DNA from: Geodermatophilaceae bacterium URHA0031
GTDB taxonomy: Bacteria; Actinomycetota; Actinomycetes; Mycobacteriales; Geodermatophilaceae
Direction of reading: 5' to 3'
Assembly: GCA_000620205.1 (NCBI GenBank)
Contig: JHVP01000010.1
Span: 62,001-126,000 of the forward strand
DNA length: 64,000 nt
The number at the start of each line of letters is the position of its first letter. The stretch's first letter is position 1. Below the pieces are notes generated by a model. It was not told the origin of the DNA. It ran no database searches and saw only the letters and a program-made list of their open reading frames with translations. Position numbers and translations under genes: made by a program. This document shows positions 30,959 through 38,669 of the stretch, in pieces.

Positions 30959-31447
30959 GTGAGCGCCCGCCCGTCGCACCCGTCCGCGAGCGATCCCACC
31001 GGTGCAGGTCCGGGGATGCCGGTGTCGGCGCGGGTGGCGGTCGGCGTGCTCGCCGGGCTCGCGGTGCTGCTCCTGCTGAGCGCGGTGGTCACCGCCGCGG
31101 CCTGGGACGCCGTGGTCGACGCCCTCGCCGACGGGCGGTCCGGCTCGTCGCGGTCCGACGCCGAGCAGGCGGTGCGGGCCAACCTCGCCCAGTCGGTGGT
31201 CTTCGGGCTGGCGATGGCCGTCGCGGCGGGCTTCCTGGCCCGCGGCCGGAGCTGGGCCCGGTGGACCGGGCTGGCCGCGAGCGCCGCGCTCGGGCTGGTC
31301 ACGCTGGTCGGCATCGTGCTCGCCGGCGGCCTGGCGGTGACCTCCCAGCTGGTCCTGGTGCTGTGCATCGCCGCGGCCGCGAGCCTGCTCACCCGGACGA
31401 CGGCTGCGTGGACCCGCTCGGGCCCACGCAGCCGCGCCGCGCGCTAG
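30959..31447 (+). CDS. Four-helix membrane protein, partner of the convergent gene
   Basis: A 162-residue protein with four predicted helices and the motif GRSWARW between helices 2 and 3. It aligns by eye with the gene at 31444 on the other strand (helix order, DAVVDALAD versus NSLVDDAAR, and GR-x-WAR). I choose GTG 30959, with CACCCT 6 nt upstream; an in-frame GTG at 30914 is possible. Its TAG stop shares CTAG with the stop of the opposing gene. Function unknown. Confidence 0.7.
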   Translation: MSARPSHPSASDPTGAGPGMPVSARVAVGVLAGLAVLLLLSAVVTAAAWDAVVDALADGRSGSSRSDAEQAVRANLAQSVVFGLAMAVAAGFLARGRSWARWTGLAASAALGLVTLVGIVLAGGLAVTSQLVLVLCIAAAASLLTRTTAAWTRSGPRSRAAR

Positions 31448-32148
31448 AAGCGATTCCGGCGCTGCGCCTCGGCCCGGTACCACTCGTTGGACGGCTTGAG
31501 CGCCAGCAGCACGATCCCGGCGATGCAGAGCAGCAGCTGCAGCAGGCCGATCAGCACGAGGAAGCCGTTGCCGTTGCCGAGTCCCACCACGCCGGACAGC
31601 ACGCTGAGCCCACCGAGCACCCACAGCACGATCCGCGCCCAGTTGCGGCCCTGCCACGCGTACCAGAGCACCAGCAGGTAGGCGGCCAGGAAGACCAGCC
31701 CGATGACGGCGCCGACCAGCACGCCGGCGCGGACGCTGTCCGGGCTGACCCCCGCCTCCCGCGCCGCGTCGTCGACCAGGGAGTTGAGGTCGGCGAAGGT
31801 GACGATGGAACCCAGGAGCCCGAGCAGCGTGTTCGCCAGGAAGGCGAAGATGCCCAGCCGGACGGTGGACGGTCGCTCGGTCGGCGCACCGGGCGGCCCG
31901 CCCCACTCCCCGCCCTGCGGGGCGGCCGGGTAGCCGTAGCCCGGCTGCTGCCCGTACTGCGGCTGCCCGTACTGCGGCTGCCCGTACTGCGGCTGCCCGT
32001 ACTGCGGTTGCCCGTACTGCTGCCCCGGCTGCGGCTGCCCGTACGGGGGCTGGCCGTACTGCGGCGGCTGCCCGTAGGGAGGCTGCTGACCGGAGGGCGG
32101 TTCCTGCCCGTGGCCGCTCGGCTGGGGGTCCTGCGGTCCTGACGTCAT
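31444..32148 (-). CDS. Four-helix membrane protein with Pro/Gln/Tyr/Gly-rich repeat tail
   Basis: A 234-residue protein. The first about 95 residues are a low-complexity cytoplasmic tail rich in Pro, Gln, Tyr and Gly with PQYGQ repeats. Four helices follow, with GRNWARI between helices 2 and 3. Actinobacteria have many membrane proteins with such tails, which may drive polymer-like interactions. ATG 32148 is preceded by GAGGAGCG. A 32-bp palindrome lies 25 bp upstream. It is homologous in layout to the convergent gene at 30959. Function unknown. Confidence 0.78.
   Translation of the reverse strand: MTSGPQDPQPSGHGQEPPSGQQPPYGQPPQYGQPPYGQPQPGQQYGQPQYGQPQYGQPQYGQPQYGQQPGYGYPAAPQGGEWGGPPGAPTERPSTVRLGIFAFLANTLLGLLGSIVTFADLNSLVDDAAREAGVSPDSVRAGVLVGAVIGLVFLAAYLLVLWYAWQGRNWARIVLWVLGGLSVLSGVVGLGNGNGFLVLIGLLQLLLCIAGIVLLALKPSNEWYRAEAQRRNRF
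31948..32022. repeat. Five tandem 15-bp units encoding PQYGQ
   Basis: The unit CTGCCCGTACTGCGG is repeated five times with two late substitutions. It encodes the PQYGQ repeats of the membrane protein and is a likely site of copy-number change. Confidence 0.85.
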
Positions 32149-32172
32149 GACGCTCCTCGGATCACCTCTGCA

Positions 32173-32204
32173 CACGGATGCTCGATGATCATCGGGCATC
32201 CGTG
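32173..32204. promoter_or_regulatory. 32-bp near-perfect palindrome upstream of the PQYGQ gene
   Basis: Halves CACGGATGCTCGATGA and TCATCGGGCATCCGTG are complementary with one mismatched pair; GATGATCATC forms the centre. It lies 25 bp before ATG 32148 and downstream of the clpB terminator, so an operator is more likely than a terminator. Confidence 0.5.
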
Positions 32205-32273
32205 CCGCCGGGGCACCCCCATCACCCGTCGTGGTCAGCTCGTGTCCCCGGCCGCCAGGAGGCCCCCGACGGC

Positions 32274-32310
32274 GCAGCGCCCGCCGTCCGGTCGGGACGA
32301 CGGGCGCTGC
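32274..32310 (-). terminator. clpB terminator hairpin
   Basis: Arms beginning GCAGCGCCCGCCGTCC pair over 16 bp with one mismatch around a short loop. It starts 9 bp after the clpB stop. Confidence 0.75.
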
Positions 32311-32318
32311 GGGGCGGG

Positions 32319-34925
<2,607 letters not shown>

Positions 34926-34975
34926 GGTCGGTGCGGGTGTCCTCTCCGGGTCGTTCCGGCTCTGTCGGCTGGTCC

Positions 34976-35001
34976 AACGACGCCGGAGTTGAGTCTGTTC
35001 C
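34976..35001 (-). promoter_or_regulatory. SigH/SigR-type promoter of clpB, GGAAC-N18-GTT
   Basis: On the minus strand GGAAC (35001-34997) is separated by exactly 18 nt from GTT (34978-34976), matching the SigH (Mycobacterium) and SigR (Streptomyces) promoter pattern. The -35 element is the spacer of the HspR-type repeat. Expected transcription start is near 34968, giving a leader of about 43 nt. Confidence 0.75.
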
Positions 35002-35008
35002 ACTCAAC
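34988..35008. promoter_or_regulatory. HAIR operator (HspR binding site) of clpB
   Basis: GTTGAGT-N7-ACTCAAC, a perfect inverted repeat whose core TTGAGT-N7-ACTCAA equals the HspR-associated inverted repeat known in Actinobacteria. The outermost base pair is G-C where the usual consensus has C-G. It covers the -35 box of the clpB promoter, so HspR binding would block transcription. An hspR gene lies at 56022. Confidence 0.82.
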
Positions 35009-35091
35009 CTCGGGCGTCCAGTGCGACGCGGTGCCGGTCCCGATCTGTGCACCACTGGGTGAGCCGGGACCCGCCGAGACCGATCGCGTCC

Positions 35092-35097
35092 TATTCT
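35092..35097 (+). promoter_or_regulatory. -10 box TATTCT of the OhrR-like gene, leaderless
   Basis: TATTCT followed by 6 nt and ATG 35104. It is one of the most AT-rich hexamers in the region. Confidence 0.6.
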
Positions 35098-35103
35098 GTG
35101 GAC

Positions 35104-35565
35104 ATGACGGACACCCCGTCGCCGAGCGTGGCACTCGACGACCAGCTCTGCTTTGCCCTCTACGCGGCATCCCGCGCCGTCACGGCCCGGTACCGGCCCA
35201 TGCTGGACGAGCTCGGAGTGACCTATCCGCAGTACCTCGTGCTCATGCTGCTGTGGGAGGAGGACGGCCAGACGGTCGGCCAGCTCGGTTCCCGGCTCGC
35301 CCTGGACTCCGGCACCCTCTCCCCGCTGCTCAAGCGGCTGACCGCCGCCGGTCTGGTGACGCGGCACCGCCGGGCCGACGACGAGCGCTCGGTCTCGGTC
35401 CGGCTGACCGACGCCGGCCGCGCCCTGCAGGGCCCGGCGTGCGCCATCTCCGGGCACATGATCGACGCCCTGGCGTTGACCACGGACGAGTTCGCCGAGC
35501 TCAAGGGCCAGCTGCGGACCATCACCGACCGCGTCTCCGACACCCCCCAGGTCGTCAAGGCCTGA
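35104..35565 (+). CDS. OhrR-type MarR family regulator
   Basis: A 153-residue winged-helix repressor. The N-terminal LDDQLCFALYAASRA carries the conserved peroxide-sensing Cys of OhrR near residue 16. The wing region has LDSGTLSPLLKRL and RRADDERSVSVRLT. Only this single Cys is in the sensing position, with a second one (PACAIS) near residue 115. It sits directly upstream of an OsmC-type peroxidase gene, its probable target. The start is set by TATTCT 6 nt before ATG 35104. A repeat-type hairpin follows the stop. Confidence 0.88.
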   Translation: MTDTPSPSVALDDQLCFALYAASRAVTARYRPMLDELGVTYPQYLVLMLLWEEDGQTVGQLGSRLALDSGTLSPLLKRLTAAGLVTRHRRADDERSVSVRLTDAGRALQGPACAISGHMIDALALTTDEFAELKGQLRTITDRVSDTPQVVKA

Positions 35566-35625
35566 GGAAGGACCCCCTCGCCCCCACCGCTCGCAGGCTC
35601 GCGGCGGGCCCCTGCAGGAGGGCCG
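35566..35625 (+). repeat. Stop-codon-adjacent hairpin repeat, copy 1
   Basis: Begins one base after the OhrR-like stop: GGAAGGACCCCCTCGCCC on the left and GCAGGAGGGCC on the right, with CTCGCAGGCTCGCGGCGGG in the loop. It shares this layout with copies at 36171 and 63009. Probably a terminator. Confidence 0.65.
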
Positions 35626-35632
35626 AAGTGGC

Positions 35633-35658
35633 GGGAACATCGGCCACCGGGAACGGTT
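35633..35658 (+). promoter_or_regulatory. Possible SigH/SigR-type promoter of the OsmC gene
   Basis: GGGAAC (35633-35638) and GTT (35656-35658) are separated by 17 nt, one less than at clpB and dnaK. It lies 71 nt upstream of the osmC start. Confidence 0.35.
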
Positions 35659-35728
35659 GTGCCCCGCAGGTCGGGTGACCGACCGCGCTGCACCCGCGGC
35701 GCGGGTCACCCGCCGAGGAGGAGGTCCG

Positions 35729-36169
35729 ATGCCCACCCGCACCGCACGTACCGCGTGGAACGGCTCCCTGCAGGAGGGGTCCGGCCAGGTCGAGCTGTCC
35801 AGCTCGAAGGTCGGCACCTACGACGTCAACTTCCCCAAGCGCGCTGCCGAGGACGCCGGCGGCACCACCAGCCCCGAGGAGCTCATCGCCGCGGCGCACT
35901 CCGCCTGCTTCGCGATGCAGCTCTCGGCGATCATCGGCGAGGCCGGTGGCACCGTGGAGAGCCTCGAGGTCTCCGCGGACGTCTCGCTCGGGCCGGACAA
36001 GGACAACGGCGGCTTCAAGCTGACCGGCATCGTGCTCACCGTCCGCGGTGAGGTCGACGGCCTGGACGCCGACGGCTTCGTCAAGGCTGCCCAGGACGCC
36101 AAGGTCGGCTGCCCGGTGAGCAAGGCCCTCACCGGTGTGGACATCTCCCTGGACGCCGCGCTCGCCTGA
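35729..36169 (+). CDS. OsmC family peroxiredoxin (organic hydroperoxide reductase)
   Basis: A 146-residue thiol peroxidase acting on organic hydroperoxides. The two catalytic cysteines are in AAHSACFAMQL near residue 60 and KVGCPVSKAL near residue 128, the spacing of OsmC/Ohr enzymes. TARTAWNGSLQEGSGQVEL and the GGTTSPEELIAAAHS run favour OsmC over Ohr. GAGGAGGAGG precedes ATG 35729. It pairs with the OhrR-like regulator upstream. Confidence 0.9.
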   Translation: MPTRTARTAWNGSLQEGSGQVELSSSKVGTYDVNFPKRAAEDAGGTTSPEELIAAAHSACFAMQLSAIIGEAGGTVESLEVSADVSLGPDKDNGGFKLTGIVLTVRGEVDGLDADGFVKAAQDAKVGCPVSKALTGVDISLDAALA

Positions 36170-36170
36170 T

Positions 36171-36225
36171 GAAGGACCCCCTTCCTCCCACGCAGGCTCG
36201 GCGCGGGACCCTGAAGGGGACCTGA
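36171..36225 (+). repeat. Stop-codon-adjacent hairpin repeat, copy 2
   Basis: Begins one base after the OsmC stop: GAAGGACCCCCTTCC on the left, CTGAAGGGGACC on the right, CACGCAGGCTCGGCGCGGG in the loop. It lies directly before the bidirectional terminator at 36227. Confidence 0.65.
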
Positions 36226-36226
36226 T

Positions 36227-36268
36227 GACGAAGGCCCGCCTCCCCGACCGGGGAAGCGGGCCTTCGTC
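36227..36268. terminator. Bidirectional terminator between OsmC gene and exporter gene
   Basis: GACGAAGGCCCGC pairs with GCGGGCCTTCGTC over 13 bp, and TCCCC with GGGGA inside. It lies between convergent genes. Confidence 0.8.
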
Positions 36269-36277
36269 GTACCGGGA

Positions 36278-37960
36278 TCAGCTCTGCGAGACGCTCCGGA
36301 CGGCGGTGCGCGGGCCGCCGGCCAGCTCGTCGTCCACCGCGGCGGTGCTGTCGCCGTCCACGATCTCGGACTGCAGCCGCTGGTCACCGGACTCGGTGCG
36401 CAGCGGCACCTCGCGGATCAGCACGATCGCCAGGATGGTCACGATGGACAGCAGCGCCGAGATGAGGAAGATCCGCCCGGTCGCGTCGCCGTAGGACACC
36501 TCGATCAGTGCGCGGATCGGCGCCGGCGCGTCGTTCAGGGTCGCCAGCCCGACCTCACCGGAACCCGCGGCTGCGGCCGCCCCGGGGATGTCGGCGAGAC
36601 CGGACTGGATCAGCGTGCCGACCCGGCTGGAGAGCACCGCGCCGAGCACCGAGACGCCGATCGTGCCGCCCAGGCTGCGGAAGAAGGCGACCGCGGAGCT
36701 GGCCGCGCCCAGGTCGCTGGCGGCCACCGTGTTCTGCACGGCGAGCACCAGGTTCTGCATGGTCATGCCGATGCCGATGCCGAGCACGGCCAGGAAGACG
36801 CCGAGCAGCACCATGTTCGTCGCGTGGTCGATGGTCGACAGCAGGCCGAAGCCGATGGCGACCAGCACCGAGCCCGCGACCAGGAACCGCTTCCACCGGC
36901 CGGTCCGGGTGATCAGGATCCCGGAGATCGTCGAGGAGACCAGCAGGCCACCGACCATCGGGATGGTGAGCAGCCCGGCAGCGGTCGGCGAGTAGCCACG
37001 GGAGATCTGCAGGTACTGGCCGAGGAAGACGGTCGAGCCGAACATCGCGACACCGATGGCGACGCTGGCGATGATGGCCAGGGTCGTCGTCCGGTCGCGG
37101 AAGAGCCGCAGCGGGACGATCGGCTCCGGAGCGCGGAGCTCGGTGACGATGAACGCGGCGATCGCCAGGACACCGCCACCGACGAACAGAGCGGTCTCGA
37201 CCGAGGCCCAGGCGAAGCTGTCACCGGCCAGGGTGACCCAGATGAGCAGCAGCGAGACCCCTGCGGTGAGGAAGGCCGCGCCCAGGTAGTCGATCGTCAC
37301 CTTCCGCTTGGTCACCGGCAGGTGCAGCGTCCGCTGCAGCAGCACCAGCGCGGCCAGCGCGAACGGGACGCCGACGTAGAAGCACCAGCGCCAGCCGAGC
37401 CAGCTGGTGTCGACCAGCAGGCCACCGATCAGCGGGCCGCCGACGGTCGCCACGGCCATCGTGCCGCCGAGGAAGCCGGAGTACCGGCCGCGCTCGCGGG
37501 GGCTGATCATCGCCGCCATCGCGATCTGCACCAGCGCCTGCAGGCCACCCAGGCCCAGGCCCTGCAGCACCCGCCAGCCGATCAGGGTGGGCACGGACTG
37601 GGAGAGCCCGGCCAGCATCGAGCCGGCGATGAAGATCACGATGGCGATCTGGATCAGCAGCTTCTTGCTGAACAGGTCGGCGAGCTTGCCCCAGATCGGC
37701 GTGGAGGCCGTCGAGGCCAGCAGGGTCGCGGTGACGACCCAGGTGTACTGGCTCTGCGTGCCGTGCAGGTCGGTGATGATCGTCGGGAGCGCGTTCGACA
37801 CGACGGTCGAGGACAGGAACGCGACGAACATCGCGAGCAACATCCCGGACAGGGCGCTCAGGATCTGCCGGTGGGTCATCCGGCCCTGCTGCTCGGCCGG
37901 GGCGAGGGCCGGATCGGCCGCGGGTCCGGCGGCTGCCCGGGTGGGGGCGGAGGTGCTCAT
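36278..37960 (-). CDS. Multidrug exporter, DHA2 family (14 helices)
   Basis: A 560-residue proton-coupled major facilitator of the EmrB/QacA type. It has about 14 helices after a 30-residue N-tail. Motif A is GKLADLFSKK near residue 90, the GWRVLQGLGLGG segment near 128 matches motif B, and GGPLIGGLLVD with the GWRWCFYVGVP block matches motif C and the following DHA2 signature. It is encoded 52 bp downstream of a MarR regulator on the same strand, the usual layout for substrate-induced export. Substrates unknown. Confidence 0.9.
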   Translation of the reverse strand: MSTSAPTRAAAGPAADPALAPAEQQGRMTHRQILSALSGMLLAMFVAFLSSTVVSNALPTIITDLHGTQSQYTWVVTATLLASTASTPIWGKLADLFSKKLLIQIAIVIFIAGSMLAGLSQSVPTLIGWRVLQGLGLGGLQALVQIAMAAMISPRERGRYSGFLGGTMAVATVGGPLIGGLLVDTSWLGWRWCFYVGVPFALAALVLLQRTLHLPVTKRKVTIDYLGAAFLTAGVSLLLIWVTLAGDSFAWASVETALFVGGGVLAIAAFIVTELRAPEPIVPLRLFRDRTTTLAIIASVAIGVAMFGSTVFLGQYLQISRGYSPTAAGLLTIPMVGGLLVSSTISGILITRTGRWKRFLVAGSVLVAIGFGLLSTIDHATNMVLLGVFLAVLGIGIGMTMQNLVLAVQNTVAASDLGAASSAVAFFRSLGGTIGVSVLGAVLSSRVGTLIQSGLADIPGAAAAAGSGEVGLATLNDAPAPIRALIEVSYGDATGRIFLISALLSIVTILAIVLIREVPLRTESGDQRLQSEIVDGDSTAAVDDELAGGPRTAVRSVSQS

Positions 37961-38012
37961 GTGCGGGGGTCTCCAGGTGGTGCGGGTGCGGGTGTGGGGA
38001 GGTCAGGGGGTG

Positions 38013-38495
38013 TCAGCCGGGAGCGGGACCGGACCGGGGAGGACGACCTCGGCCGGCGGCGTCCAGCCCGTCGGCGAGCTTCTCGAGCAGGGCGGTGAAC
38101 TGGCGGGCCTCGTCCTCCGTCCAGTCCGACAGCGCCTCGGCCGCCCACTGGCCCCGGGTCTCCCGGGTGTGCGCGAGGGCAGCCGCCCCGGCGTCGCTGA
38201 GCCGGATCAGGCTGGCTCGGCCGTCCAGCGGGTCGGGTCGTCGCTCGACGTACCCAGACCGCCCCAGCGCCGACACCTGCCGGCTGACGACCGAGACGTC
38301 GACCCCGGCCTCAGCGGCGAGGGCGCTGCACCGCTGCTCGCCGTCCCGCTCGAGCGGGACGAGCAGCGCCCAGCCGAAGGACGGGAGGTCGCCGTAGAGG
38401 TCCGCGGCGACGCGGTGCCCGAGGTGCTTGGCGGTGCGGACCAGCCGGGACATCCCGGTGGTGAGCCGTTCGGAGGTCTCCCGGGTCAGCTGCAC
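38013..38495 (-). CDS. MarR family transcriptional regulator
   Basis: A 160-residue winged-helix protein. The recognition region is AGVDVSVVSRQVSALGRSGYVERRPDPLDGRASLIRL split over residues 63-100. It starts with GTG 38495 and precedes the DHA2 exporter gene in one unit. Upstream lie a promoter and an overlapping inverted repeat that suit autoregulation. The tail is Gly/Arg/Pro-rich. Effector unknown. Confidence 0.87.
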   Translation of the reverse strand: MQLTRETSERLTTGMSRLVRTAKHLGHRVAADLYGDLPSFGWALLVPLERDGEQRCSALAAEAGVDVSVVSRQVSALGRSGYVERRPDPLDGRASLIRLSDAGAAALAHTRETRGQWAAEALSDWTEDEARQFTALLEKLADGLDAAGRGRPPRSGPAPG

Positions 38496-38555
38496 GACGA
38501 CGTCCTCTGCTCATCGCACCGGGCCCTGACGACCCGGTACATGTAGACAGCAACC

Positions 38556-38588
38556 ATCTTGCACTCGTTGGTTGGTGTACGCAACGAG
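38556..38588 (-). promoter_or_regulatory. Promoter and operator of the MarR-exporter unit
   Basis: On the minus strand TTGCGT (38584-38579), 17 nt, CAAGAT (38561-38556) fits a SigA promoter. The inverted repeat CTCGTTG-N11-CAACGAG (38564-38588) covers the -35 and spacer, as expected for a repressor site. Confidence 0.6.
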
Positions 38589-38622
38589 GCGCGCCGGTGA
38601 GCTGTGTCTCCCCTGGGACGCG

Positions 38623-38657
38623 GACGGCCCGCCCCCGCGGTGCGGGGACGGGCCGTC
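38623..38657 (-). terminator. Terminator of the FAD/Fe-S dehydrogenase unit
   Basis: Arms GACGGCCCGCCCCCGC and GCGGGGACGGGCCGTC pair over 16 bp with one mismatch around GGT. It lies 12 bp after the stop at 38670. Confidence 0.78.
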
Positions 38658-38669
38658 GGGGTGCTCTGC

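Noticed and set aside
30109-31392. Long upstream extension of pyrE
   Set aside because: It runs through the fasciclin gene and has no similarity; the -10 box and family start fix ATG 30108.
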